Source of the DNA: Streptomyces bungoensis
GTDB taxonomy: Bacteria > Actinomycetota > Actinomycetes > Streptomycetales > Streptomycetaceae
NCBI RefSeq assembly: GCF_001514215.1
Contig: NZ_KQ948862.1
Coordinates: forward strand, 186,001 to 250,000
DNA length: 64,000 bases
Direction: 5' to 3'
This document shows, in pieces, positions 32,943 to 41,153 of this stretch; within the stretch, counting starts at the first letter, position 1; every line of letters begins with the position of its first letter. The translations under genes and the position numbers were made by a program. The notes beneath the pieces are model-generated. The model did not search any database. It saw only the letters and a list, made by a program, of their open reading frames with translations, and was not told where the DNA came from.

Positions 32943-34067
32943 TTAATCACAGAGACGTTTCAACGCCTCCGCCGCCGACTCGATTTGGTCAACCAGAGTG
33001 ATACGGGACTCCATCCGCCGCCCCCGCGCCAGCGACCGCAGCAGCGGCCAGGCCGGCAGCTCACGCGTCCAGTGCTCCTCGTCGACCAGCACCATGGGCG
33101 TGGAGTCGCCGCGCGACTCGTAGTAGTTCGGCGTCGCGTTGTCGAAGATCTCCTGCACGGTCCCGGCGGCGCCCGGCAGGAACACCACGCCCGCGTTCGA
33201 CCGGCCCAGCAGGCCGTCCTCGCGGATGGCGTTGGCGAAGTACTTGGCGATGTGCGCGGCGAACGCGTTCGGCGGCTCGTGGCCGTAGAACCAGGTGGGG
33301 ATGCCCACCGACTCACCGCCGCCGGGCCAGCGTTCGCGCACCTCGAACGCGGCCCGCGCCCAGTCGGTCACCGACGGCCGGAACGAGGGTGTCTTCGCCA
33401 GGAGTTCCAGCGCCTGGTCGAGCATCGCGTCGTCGAAGGGGGCCGCGTACGCGCCGAGGTTCGCCGCCTCCATCGCACCCGGTCCGCCGCCGGTGGCGAC
33501 CGTGAACCCGGCCCGCGCCAGCTCCCGGCCGAGCCGGGCGGCACCGGCGTACGCGGCGCTGCCGCGGGCCAGCGCGTGGCCGCCCATCACGCCCACCACC
33601 CGTGCGCCGGCGAGGAGTTCGTCCAGGGCGTCGGAGACGGTGTCGTCGTGGATCGCGCGCAGCATCGAGGCGAAGACGTCACCGTCGGCCTTGGTGCGCT
33701 GGAACCAGGAGTAGGCGCGCGCGTCCGGCGTCGCCCCGTAGTCCCGGTCGAGCGACTCGTACAACTCGTCGGGTGTGTAGACGAACCCCCGGTACGGGTC
33801 GAACGGGAGCCCCGGGACCGGCGGGAACACCAGGGCGCCGGAGGAGCGGACGCGGGCCGCGGCCTCGGGCTCCATCGTGCAGCCGAGGAAGACGGAACCG
33901 GTGGTGTCCAGTTCGAGCAGGGCGGGCGTACGGCCCGTCAGATCGACGGCCTGGACCCGGAAGCGGGCGAGTGTGCCGTGTTCGGCGACCACCTCGTCGA
34001 ACTCGGCGAGGGACTCTATCTCGCGGTCGTGGGAGGCCTGGTGCGGCTGGGCGGGTGTCGGATGCAC
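32943..34067 (-). CDS. LOG-family (TIGR00730-like) Rossmann-fold protein
   Basis: The 374 residues contain VVGVMGGHALARGSAAYAGAARLGRELARAGFTVATGGGPGAMEAAN, the nucleotide-binding half of the LOG/lysine-decarboxylase-like family. The second motif, normally PGGxGTxxE, appears as PGAAGTVQE. Family members release cytokinin-type bases from nucleotide monophosphates or have other nucleotide hydrolase roles. The protein is longer than classical LOG (about 200 residues), with an extra N-terminal domain of about 150 residues. GTG 34067 lies 6 nt after TAGCAT, so the mRNA may be leaderless. Confidence 0.75.
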   Translation of the reverse strand: MHPTPAQPHQASHDREIESLAEFDEVVAEHGTLARFRVQAVDLTGRTPALLELDTTGSVFLGCTMEPEAAARVRSSGALVFPPVPGLPFDPYRGFVYTPDELYESLDRDYGATPDARAYSWFQRTKADGDVFASMLRAIHDDTVSDALDELLAGARVVGVMGGHALARGSAAYAGAARLGRELARAGFTVATGGGPGAMEAANLGAYAAPFDDAMLDQALELLAKTPSFRPSVTDWARAAFEVRERWPGGGESVGIPTWFYGHEPPNAFAAHIAKYFANAIREDGLLGRSNAGVVFLPGAAGTVQEIFDNATPNYYESRGDSTPMVLVDEEHWTRELPAWPLLRSLARGRRMESRITLVDQIESAAEALKRLCD

Positions 34068-34073
34068 CCGCCC

Positions 34074-34079
34074 ATGCTA
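34074..34079 (-). promoter_or_regulatory. Candidate -10 box of the LOG-family gene
   Basis: TAGCAT on the minus strand ends 6 nt before the GTG at 34067. No -35 is evident. Confidence 0.4.
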
Positions 34080-34104
34080 GGCACGCGCGTTCGGCCCGGC
34101 CGGG

Positions 34105-34512
34105 TCAGCCCTGCACCGCGGCCGGGTCCATCCACATGACCTCCCAGGTGTGGCCGTCGAGGTCGTCGAAGGCCCGCCCGTACATGAAGCCGTGGTCCTG
34201 GGTCGGCCCGCTCGCGCTGCCGCCGGCCGCGATCGCCTTGTCCACCAGCTCGTCGACCTTCTCGCGGCTCTCGGCGCTCAGGCAGATCAGCGTCTCGCTG
34301 GTCGTCCGCGAGTCGGCGATCTCCTTCTTGGTGAAGGTCGCGTAGTGCTGCCGGCTGAGCAGCATCGCGACGATGGTGTCGCTGATCACGACACAGGCGC
34401 AGTCGTCGGTGCTGAACTGGGGGTTGATCGCGTAGCCGAGCTCGGTGAAGAACTTCTTCGACGCCTCGACGTCGTCGGTGGCCAGGTTCACGAAGATCAT
34501 CTGCTGGTACAT
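34105..34512 (-). CDS. VOC (glyoxalase/bleomycin-resistance) superfamily protein
   Basis: The 135 residues show the two-module VOC layout: MIFVNLATDDVEASKKFFTELGYAINPQF and the C-terminal GRAFDDLDGHTWEVMWMDP. That segment carries the DxDGHxWE block, where metal ligands usually sit. The substrate is unknown. It resembles the YitW/PhnB-like lactoylglutathione lyase group annotated in many Streptomyces. It is apparently monocistronic. Confidence 0.8.
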   Translation of the reverse strand: MYQQMIFVNLATDDVEASKKFFTELGYAINPQFSTDDCACVVISDTIVAMLLSRQHYATFTKKEIADSRTTSETLICLSAESREKVDELVDKAIAAGGSASGPTQDHGFMYGRAFDDLDGHTWEVMWMDPAAVQG

Positions 34513-34630
34513 GTCCGGGTCTCTCCCTGGGTCGGTGCGCTCGCTGCCGTTCGTCTGGATGGACGCCGGGCCGCCGCGGAACTCATCGGCGGCCGGCGAA
34601 CTTCTTTCCGCGCGTCCCCCCGGGGGTGTG

Positions 34631-36640
34631 TCACCGCGCCGACGGCAGCGCCGCCAAGTTGGCGATCAGGAGGGTGAGCGGGCCGAAGACGGCGAGCAGG
34701 GCGGCCGCGCGGAGGGCGGCGGCGCCGCGCAGCACCGCGGCGCGGGCGCCGAGCCGCAGCAGCGCGGCGGTGGTGTCAGCCCGGCACTGCCGGGCCTCGA
34801 CGGCCGCGGTCAGCAGGGTGGCCACCGTGCAGCCGGCCACCACTAGGGCGGCGAGCGTGGTGAGCGGGCCGAAGGAGGGGGCGGGGCCGCCGTACAGGGC
34901 GGTCATGGCGTACGCGGCGGACGCGACCGCGCAGACCACGCCGAGCGGCCGGCCGATCCGGGTCGCCTCGGCCATCAGCCCTCGTCCGGCCAGCAGCCGG
35001 AGTGCTCCCGGGCGGGTGGACTGCAGCAGCCGTCCGCACAGGTGGGCGAGGCCGGGGGAGGCGAGGACCAGACCGGCGGCGGTCAGGACCCAGCCGGCCG
35101 GCACGGCGGCGGCCTCGACGGGCAGCGCGGTCACTGCGGTGGCGGGCCCGGGCCGCCCGGCGTAGGCCTGCACGGCGAGACCGGCGGCGAGCAGGGCGAC
35201 CCCCCAGGGCAGCCCGGCGGGCGCCTCGCGGGGCGCGGGGGGACTCGGCAGGGCATCGGCCCAGTCGGCGTCCGCGTCGTCGGCGTCCGCCGCGGACAGG
35301 GCGCCGTCGGTCTCGGGGGCGGGGGCGGGGGCGCATGCGGTGCCGCCTGACGAGGGAAGCCCACCGGACTCCTCGGGGACGGACGCCGTGACGGTACGGC
35401 GGCTCCCGGACCGGCTGAGGGGCAGGGCCCCGGGCCTGGTGCCGTCGGGAGCGTGGCCGATCGGTGCGGTGCCGCCCGCCTGCCGGAGGGTGCGGCTCTC
35501 TCGATCACCGGCCGCCGATCGCGGGCTGCCGTCGTTCCCGTCGCTGTCCGCCGATCGGGGGCTGCCGTCGTTCCGGTCGCCGCCCGCCGGTCGGGTGGCG
35601 TCGTCGTCTCGTGCGCCGCCTGCGTGCGGGAGGGTGCGGTTCTCCTGGTCGCCACCCGCCGATCGGAGGCTGCCGTCGTTCCGGTCGCCGCCCGCCGGTC
35701 GGGTGGCGTCGTCGTCTCGTGCGCCGCCTGCGTGCGGGAGGGTGCGGTTCTCGTGGTCGCCACCCGCCGATCGGGGGCTGCCGTCGTTCCGGTCACCGCC
35801 GGCCGGTCGGGTGGCGTCGTCGTCTCGTGCGCCGGCCGCCGGGGGGCTGCCGGCGTCTCGTGCGCCGTCCGCGTGCCGGAGGGTGCGGTTCTCCCGGTCG
35901 CCGCCCGGCGGCCGGAGGCCGCCGCCGTGCCGGTCGCCGCCCCCTGGTCGGGAGCTGTCGTCGTCCCCTGCGCCGCCCGTCTGCCGGGACGTGCGGTGTT
36001 CCCGGTGGCCACCCGCCGGGCCGAGGTGCGACCCGAATCTGCCGTACGCGCCGAACGTCTCGCGGGTCGCCGAGCGGCCGTACGCGCCGAACCGGCCGTA
36101 GCCCCGCGGGCCCTTGGCGGTGGGGCGGGGGTCGCGCGGGCGGAGGGCGAGGGCCACCGTGGCCGACGTGAGGGCGGGGACGAGGGCCAGCAGGGTCAGG
36201 GTCGCCGGGAGGGGGAGGGGCTGGCCGGCGGCGGCGAACGGGGGCACCGCGCCGTCGAAGGGCAGGCCCGTGAGGTCGCCGCGCAGGTGCAGGAAGACCA
36301 GCAGCGCCAGCAGCGAGCCCAGGGTCGAGGAAAGGGCCGTGGTCAGGGCGGAGATCGCCATCATGCGGGCGGGGCCCAGGCCGACGGCGGACAGGCCGGA
36401 GCGGGGCCGGGTGCCGGGGTCCGTGCGGGCGACGGCGAGGGCGAAGTACGCCGTGGCGGCGAGCGGGAGCACGCACCAGGCCAGGCGCAGCGCCGCCGCG
36501 TCCGGTCTGCCGGGGTGGGCCAGCGCCCAGCCGAGGGCGGCCAGGAGGAGGAAACCGGTGCCGGCCGAGGCCGCGCCCACCAGCAGGCGGCGCAGCTGGA
36601 CGGCGGGCCGGGCCGCGTGGGTCAGGCGGAGAGCGAGCAC
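34631..36640 (-). CDS. ABC transporter permease (FtsX-like) with central tandem-repeat loop
   Basis: The 669 residues start at GTG 36640, overlapping the ATPase gene by 19 nt. The N-terminal part (about residues 1-190) has four hydrophobic segments (GASAGTGFLLLAALGWAL, AWCVLPLAATAYFAL, ISALTTALSSTLGSLLALLVFL, LTLLALVPALTSATVAL). The C-terminal part (about 470-669) has four more. The roughly 270 residues between are hydrophilic and include near-identical 36-residue repeats. The ABC partner is upstream. The substrate is unknown; export of lipid or peptide is the usual role of such permeases. Confidence 0.75.
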   Translation of the reverse strand: MLALRLTHAARPAVQLRRLLVGAASAGTGFLLLAALGWALAHPGRPDAAALRLAWCVLPLAATAYFALAVARTDPGTRPRSGLSAVGLGPARMMAISALTTALSSTLGSLLALLVFLHLRGDLTGLPFDGAVPPFAAAGQPLPLPATLTLLALVPALTSATVALALRPRDPRPTAKGPRGYGRFGAYGRSATRETFGAYGRFGSHLGPAGGHREHRTSRQTGGAGDDDSSRPGGGDRHGGGLRPPGGDRENRTLRHADGARDAGSPPAAGARDDDATRPAGGDRNDGSPRSAGGDHENRTLPHAGGARDDDATRPAGGDRNDGSLRSAGGDQENRTLPHAGGARDDDATRPAGGDRNDGSPRSADSDGNDGSPRSAAGDRESRTLRQAGGTAPIGHAPDGTRPGALPLSRSGSRRTVTASVPEESGGLPSSGGTACAPAPAPETDGALSAADADDADADWADALPSPPAPREAPAGLPWGVALLAAGLAVQAYAGRPGPATAVTALPVEAAAVPAGWVLTAAGLVLASPGLAHLCGRLLQSTRPGALRLLAGRGLMAEATRIGRPLGVVCAVASAAYAMTALYGGPAPSFGPLTTLAALVVAGCTVATLLTAAVEARQCRADTTAALLRLGARAAVLRGAAALRAAALLAVFGPLTLLIANLAALPSAR
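35520..35990 (-). repeat. 108-bp (36-residue) tandem repeats in the permease loop
   Basis: The unit begins at 35550, 35658 and 35766, an exact 108-bp period, with 2.7 nearly identical copies and more degenerate copies on both sides. In protein terms the unit runs GGDRNDGSPRSAGGD, then ENRTLPHAGGARDDDATRPA, rich in Asp, Arg, Gly and Asn. The frame is preserved in all copies. Confidence 0.85.
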
Positions 36641-37362
36641 GCGGCCCGGCCCTCCGTCTCCGGGGCCTCCGGCAGGTGCACCGTCCGTACGCGCCGCCCG
36701 TCCAGCAGGGACACCGTACGGTCGGCGAGTGCCGCGGTCTCGGCGTCGTGCGTGGCCAGGACGACGGTGATGCCGTGCGAGCGGGCCGCCGTGGTGAGGG
36801 TGCGCAGGACGTGCGCGCGGTCGGCGCGGTGCAGCGGCGCCGTCGGCTCGTCCGCGAAGAGGATCGTCGGGCCGTGGGCGAGCGCGCGGGCGATCGCGAC
36901 CCGCTGGCGCTCGGCCTGCCGCAGCTGGTGCGGGCGCCTGCGGGCGTGTTCGCCCACGTCCAGCCGCTCCAGCCACTCCAGCGCGGCCACCTTGGCCCGG
37001 CGGCGGCCGGTGCCGCGCAGCATCATGGGGAGCGCGGCGTTCTCCCACACGTTCAGTTCCGGTACGAGCGCGGGCGCCGGGTCGATCCAGCCGAACCGTT
37101 CGCGCCGCAGCCGCTCCCGGGCCATCGGGCCCAGGGTGTGCACGGGGGCGCTGTTGAACCAGATCTCGCCCTGCTGCACCCGTAGCAGCCCCGACAGGCA
37201 CCGCAGCAGCGTGGTCTTGCCGCTGCCGCGCGGGCCGGCGACGGCGAGGATCTCGCCGACCCGCACGCCGAGCGAGACCCCGGCCAGCCCGGGCGAGCCG
37301 TCCCGGTGCGTGAAGTGCAGGGAGCGTGCCCAGAGCACGTCGTTGTCCGGCGGGGCCTCCAT
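36622..37362 (-). CDS. ABC transporter ATP-binding protein with degenerate signature motif
   Basis: The 246 residues start at ATG 37362 after GAGGTGACGCCC. Walker A GPRGSGKTT, Walker B ILFADEPTAPL and the H-loop ATHDAE are present. The C-loop that should read LSGGxxQR is LRQAERQR (in PHQLRQAERQRVAIARAL), lacking the Ser-Gly-Gly that contacts ATP. The D-loop is also unusual (PLHRADR). It resembles the LolD/MacB group. Together with the permease at 34631-36640 it would form a transporter whose ATPase activity may be weak. Confidence 0.8.
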   Translation of the reverse strand: MEAPPDNDVLWARSLHFTHRDGSPGLAGVSLGVRVGEILAVAGPRGSGKTTLLRCLSGLLRVQQGEIWFNSAPVHTLGPMARERLRRERFGWIDPAPALVPELNVWENAALPMMLRGTGRRRAKVAALEWLERLDVGEHARRRPHQLRQAERQRVAIARALAHGPTILFADEPTAPLHRADRAHVLRTLTTAARSHGITVVLATHDAETAALADRTVSLLDGRRVRTVHLPEAPETEGRAACSLSA

Positions 37363-37486
37363 GGGCGTCACCTCGGTTCTGATCCGTGATTCCCGGTGCC
37401 TGATCCCTCTTCCGGGGGAACGAAGGGTGGGCCGATCGGTCACTGGGGAACGCTAGGCAGCCGTCGCCGGGGAGTCCGGACAGCAC

Positions 37487-37558
37487 ACGGCCCCGGGCCG
37501 CCGTTCTCACTCGAACGGAGGGCACCGGGGCCGTCACCGATCATCCGGTCGGATGATC
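37487..37558 (-). terminator. Terminator of the aminotransferase gene (two stems)
   Basis: ACGGCCCCGG (37487-37496) pairs with CCGGGGCCGT (37525-37534) around an inner CCGTT/AACGG stem. A second perfect 8-bp hairpin (GATCATCC, 37539-37546, with GGATGATC, 37551-37558) touches the stop codon. Confidence 0.8.
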
Positions 37559-38939
37559 AGAGCTTCGTCCACGCCTCCGTGAGGGTGGCGCGCAGGATCT
37601 GCTCGATCTCGTCGAAGGTCCCCTGGTCGGAGATCAGCGGCGGGGCGAGCTGGACGACCGGGTCGCCGCGGTCGTCGGCACGGCAGTACAGGCCGTTGTC
37701 GAACAGCGCCTTGGAGAGGAAGCCGTACAGGACGCGCTCGGTCTCCTCCTCGTTGAAGGACTCCTTGGTGTGCTTGTCCTTCACCAGCTCGATGCCGTAG
37801 AAGAAGCCGTTGCCGCGGACGTCGCCGACGATCGGCAGGTCGTGCAGCTTCTGCAGGGTCTTCAGGAAGGCGCCCTCGTTGTCCAGCACGTGCTGGTTGA
37901 GGCCCTCGCGCTCGAACAGGTCGAGGTTGGCGAGGCCCACGGCCGCGGAGACCGGGTGGCCGCCGAAGGTATAGCCGTGCAGGAAGGTGTTGTCGCCCTT
38001 GTAGAACGGCTCGGCCAGGCGGTCGGAGACGATGCAGGCGCCGATCGGGGAGTAGCCCGAGGTCATGCCCTTGGCGCAGGTGATCATGTCCGGGACGTAG
38101 CCGAACTTGTCGCAGGCGAACGTCGTGCCGAGGCGCCCGAAGGCGCAGATGACCTCGTCCGACACGAGCAGCACGTCGTACTGGTCGCATATCTCGCGCA
38201 CGCGCTGGAAGTAGCCGGGGGGCGGCGGGAAGCAGCCGCCGGCGTTCTGCACCGGCTCCAGGAAGACCGCGGCGACGGTGTCGGGGCCCTCGAAGAGGAT
38301 CTGCTGTTCGATCTGGTCGGCGGCCCAGCGGCCGAAGGCCTCGGGGTCGTCGCCGAAGATCGGGGCGCGGTAGATGTTGGTGTTCGGCACCTTGTGCGCG
38401 CCCGGGACGAGCGGCTCGAAGGGGGCCTTCAGGCCGGGCAGGCCCGTGATGGACAGGGCGCCCTGCGGGGTGCCGTGGTAGGCGACCGCGCGGGAGATGA
38501 CCTTGTACTTGGTGGGCTTGCCGACCAGCTTGAAGTACTGCTTGGCGAGCTTCCAGGCGGTCTCGACCGCCTCGCCGCCGCCGGTGGTGAAGAAGACCTT
38601 GTTCAGGTCGCCGGGGGCCTCGTGGGCCAGGCGCTCGGCCAGTTCGACGGCCTTGGGGTGGGCGTAGGACCACACCGGGAAGAAGGCGAGCTCCTGGGCC
38701 TGCTTGGCGGCGGTCTCGGCGAGCTCGGTGCGGCCGTGACCGGCCTGGACCACGAACAGCCCCGCGAGACCGTCCAGGTAGCGCTTGCCCTTGTCGTCGT
38801 AGATGTAGGTGCCCTCGCCCCGGACGATCGTCGGGACGGGGGAGTTCTCGTACGAGGACATGCGGGTGAAGTGCATCCACAGGTGGTCGTACGCGGTGCG
38901 GCTGAGGTCCTTCTCGGTCACGGTTATCGGGTTCCCCAC
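37557..38939 (-). CDS. Class III (omega-) aminotransferase, putrescine/GABA type
   Basis: This 460-residue PLP enzyme has the fold-type I class III pattern: FFTTGGGEAVETAWKLAKQY, the cofactor-binding Asp261 in LLVSDEVICAFGRLG, and Schiff-base Lys290 in MITCAKGMTSGYSPIGA. HGYTFGGHPVSAAV binds the phosphate. Such enzymes move an amino group from putrescine, GABA or beta-alanine to pyruvate or 2-oxoglutarate. The divergent aminobutyraldehyde dehydrogenase gene supports polyamine or GABA breakdown. The start overlaps the end of the Lrp gene by 16 nt, so the two are co-transcribed. Confidence 0.88.
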   Translation of the reverse strand: MGNPITVTEKDLSRTAYDHLWMHFTRMSSYENSPVPTIVRGEGTYIYDDKGKRYLDGLAGLFVVQAGHGRTELAETAAKQAQELAFFPVWSYAHPKAVELAERLAHEAPGDLNKVFFTTGGGEAVETAWKLAKQYFKLVGKPTKYKVISRAVAYHGTPQGALSITGLPGLKAPFEPLVPGAHKVPNTNIYRAPIFGDDPEAFGRWAADQIEQQILFEGPDTVAAVFLEPVQNAGGCFPPPPGYFQRVREICDQYDVLLVSDEVICAFGRLGTTFACDKFGYVPDMITCAKGMTSGYSPIGACIVSDRLAEPFYKGDNTFLHGYTFGGHPVSAAVGLANLDLFEREGLNQHVLDNEGAFLKTLQKLHDLPIVGDVRGNGFFYGIELVKDKHTKESFNEEETERVLYGFLSKALFDNGLYCRADDRGDPVVQLAPPLISDQGTFDEIEQILRATLTEAWTKL

Positions 38940-39445
38940 ATGTAGGTCTGCTTCTTGAGCTTGAGGTAGACGAAGCTCTCGGTGGAGCGCACGCCGGGGA
39001 GGGCCCGGATGCGTTTGTTGATGACGTCCAGCAGGTGGTCGTCGTCCTCGCAGACGATCTCGGCGAGGATGTCGAACGAGCCCGCGGCCATCACCACGTA
39101 CTCGACTTCCGACATGCCGGTCAGCGCGTCAGCGATCGACTCGACATCGCCCTCGACGTTGATGCCGACCATCGCCTGCCGGCGGAAGCCCACGGTGAGC
39201 GGGTCCGTGACGGCGACGATCTGCATCACGCCCTGGTCCAGCAGCTTCTGCACGCGCTGGCGCACGGCCGCCTCGGACAGGCCCACGGCCTTGCCGATCG
39301 CGGCGTACGGCCGGCGGCCGTCCTCCTGCAGCTGCTGGATGATGGCGAGGGAGACGGCGTCCAGCTGGGGACTGTTGCCGCTCCTGGACTCGCGGGACGA
39401 GTCCCTCTGGTCTGCGCTTCGACTGGCCACGAGCTCACTGTGCAC
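38924..39445 (-). CDS. Lrp/AsnC family regulator
   Basis: The protein has 173 residues if started at GTG 39445; GTG 39430 is possible. The N-terminal winged helix (AVSLAIIQQLQEDGRRPYAAIGKAVGLSEAAVRQRVQKLLDQGVM) is followed by the RAM ligand domain (VEYVVMAAGSFDILAEIVCEDDDHLL and the last strand TESFVYLKLKKQTYMWG). It probably controls the aminotransferase downstream and the dehydrogenase opposite through the divergent region, with an amine or amino acid as effector. Confidence 0.88.
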   Translation of the reverse strand: MHSELVASRSADQRDSSRESRSGNSPQLDAVSLAIIQQLQEDGRRPYAAIGKAVGLSEAAVRQRVQKLLDQGVMQIVAVTDPLTVGFRRQAMVGINVEGDVESIADALTGMSEVEYVVMAAGSFDILAEIVCEDDDHLLDVINKRIRALPGVRSTESFVYLKLKKQTYMWGTR

Positions 39446-39457
39446 GACGTCTCGACA

Positions 39458-39521
39458 GTTTCGCAAGGCCGTATCGATGAATTTCGTTGTCTGCGGGTTC
39501 CAGTCTTGCGGATTTCGCAGA
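39458..39521. promoter_or_regulatory. Candidate Lrp operator array in the divergent promoter
   Basis: TTTCG half-sites occur at 39459-39463, 39482-39486 and 39513-39517, roughly two and three helical turns apart. The last is part of an inverted repeat (CTTGCG, GATTT, CGCAG; 39505-39520), and the first reads TTTCGCAAG. This phased layout is typical for octameric Lrp-type proteins. Confidence 0.5.
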
Positions 39522-39650
39522 ACGGGTGGCGGCGGGGGTGTTGAAAACGTCGGTGTGCCGATTAGGGTGGGGTGTCTCAGTCACTGGACAGCCCACCGGG
39601 CCGTCCCGGCTGGACAGCTCGAACCCTCGAACCAGATCAGGAGGCCGGCA

Positions 39651-41087
39651 GTGAGCACCGAGCTGCGTCGTCTGCGCAACTACATCGACGGTGAGTTCCG
39701 GGACGCCGCCGACGGACGGACCACCGAGGTGGTCAACCCGGCGACGGGCGAGGCGTACGCCACCGCTCCGCTGTCCGGACAGGCGGACGTGGACGCCGCC
39801 ATGGCGGCCGCCGCCGCCGCGTTCCCGGCCTGGCGCGACAGCACCCCCGCCGAGCGCCAGAAGCACCTCCTGAAGATCGCGGACGCGTTCGAGGAGCGCG
39901 CCGAGGAGCTGATCGCGGCCGAGGTGGAGAACACCGGCAAGCCGGTCGGGCTCACGCGGGACGAGGAGATCCCGCCGATGATCGACCAGATCCGCTTCTT
40001 CGCGGGCGCGGCCCGCATGCTGGAGGGGCGCAGCGCCGGCGAGTACATGGACGGGCTGACCTCGATCATCCGCCGCGAGCCGGTCGGCGTCTGCGCGCAG
40101 GTCGCCCCGTGGAACTACCCGATGATGATGGCCGTGTGGAAGTTCGCCCCGGCGATCGCGGCGGGCAACACGGTCGTCCTGAAGCCGTCGGACACCACCC
40201 CCGCCTCCACCGTCCTGATCGCCGACATCCTCGGCTCGATCCTGCCCAAGGGCGTCTTCAACGTCATCTGCGGCGACCGCGAGACCGGCCGCCTGATGGT
40301 CGAGCACCCGACCCCGGCGATGGCCTCCATCACCGGCTCGGTCCGGGCCGGCATGTCGGTCGCCGAGTCCGCCGCCAAGGACGTCAAGCGGGTCCACCTG
40401 GAGCTGGGCGGCAAGGCGCCGGTCGTCGTCTTCGAGGACACCGACATCGCCAAGGCCGTCGAGGACATCTCCGTGGCGGGCTTCTTCAACGCCGGCCAGG
40501 ACTGCACGGCCGCGACCCGCGTGCTGGTCCAGGAGTCCATCCACGACGAGTTCGTGGCCGCGCTCGCCAAGGCCGCGTCCGAGACGAAGACCGGGCAGCC
40601 GGACGACGAGGACGTCCTGTTCGGCCCGCTGAACAACCCCAACCAGCTCAAGCAGGTCGCCGGCTTCATCGAGCGCCTGCCCGCCCACGCCAAGGTGGAG
40701 ACGGGCGGCCGGCAGGTCGGCGACAAGGGCTACTTCTACGCCCCGACCGTCGTCTCCGGCCTCAAGCAGGACGACGAGATCATCCAGAACGAGGTCTTCG
40801 GCCCGGTCATCACCGTCCAGTCCTTCACGGACGAGGACCAGGCCGTCGAGTGGGCCAACGGCGTCGAGTACGCCCTCGCCTCCTCGGTGTGGACCAAGGA
40901 CCACGGCCGAGCGATGCGCATGTCCAAGAAGCTCGACTTCGGCTGCGTGTGGATCAACACGCACATCCCGCTGGTCGCGGAGATGCCGCACGGCGGCTTC
41001 AAGAAGTCCGGCTACGGCAAGGACCTGTCGGCGTACGGGTTCGAGGACTACACGCGCATCAAGCACGTGATGACGTCGCTGGACTGA
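39651..41087 (+). CDS. Gamma-aminobutyraldehyde dehydrogenase-like enzyme
   Basis: This 478-residue NAD(P)-dependent aldehyde dehydrogenase has Lys178 in VLKPSD, the general base Glu251 in HLELGGKAP, and nucleophile Cys285 in FFNAGQDCTAATR. The N-terminus NYIDGEFRDAADGRTTEVVNPATGEAYATAP and overall pattern match YdcW/PatD-type enzymes, which turn 4-aminobutanal into GABA. GTG 39651 follows AGGAGGCCGGCA. Divergent from the Lrp-aminotransferase pair, it completes a putrescine-to-GABA route. Confidence 0.88.
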   Translation: MSTELRRLRNYIDGEFRDAADGRTTEVVNPATGEAYATAPLSGQADVDAAMAAAAAAFPAWRDSTPAERQKHLLKIADAFEERAEELIAAEVENTGKPVGLTRDEEIPPMIDQIRFFAGAARMLEGRSAGEYMDGLTSIIRREPVGVCAQVAPWNYPMMMAVWKFAPAIAAGNTVVLKPSDTTPASTVLIADILGSILPKGVFNVICGDRETGRLMVEHPTPAMASITGSVRAGMSVAESAAKDVKRVHLELGGKAPVVVFEDTDIAKAVEDISVAGFFNAGQDCTAATRVLVQESIHDEFVAALAKAASETKTGQPDDEDVLFGPLNNPNQLKQVAGFIERLPAHAKVETGGRQVGDKGYFYAPTVVSGLKQDDEIIQNEVFGPVITVQSFTDEDQAVEWANGVEYALASSVWTKDHGRAMRMSKKLDFGCVWINTHIPLVAEMPHGGFKKSGYGKDLSAYGFEDYTRIKHVMTSLD

Positions 41088-41115
41088 CGTCCCCGCCCCG
41101 GGGGCACGACCGGCG

Positions 41116-41151
41116 CGGCCCCGGACGGGTTCACCTCCCCGTCCGGGGCCG
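41116..41151. terminator. Bidirectional terminator
   Basis: A perfect 14-bp stem (41116-41129 with 41138-41151) with an 8-nt loop lies between the dehydrogenase and a convergent gene. Confidence 0.85.
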
Positions 41152-41153
41152 GC

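Noticed and set aside
32898..34139. 413-codon + strand frame opposite the LOG-family gene
   Set aside because: It is a shadow of a conserved Rossmann-fold gene.
35550..35837. Regular direct repeats considered as a CRISPR array
   Set aside because: The units are contiguous with no unique spacers, the period is exactly 36 codons and the frame is kept, so it is a coding repeat.
35453..37456. 667-codon + strand frame opposite the ABC permease and ATPase
   Set aside because: The minus strand holds ABC motifs and TM segments; this frame mirrors the repeats without any domain.
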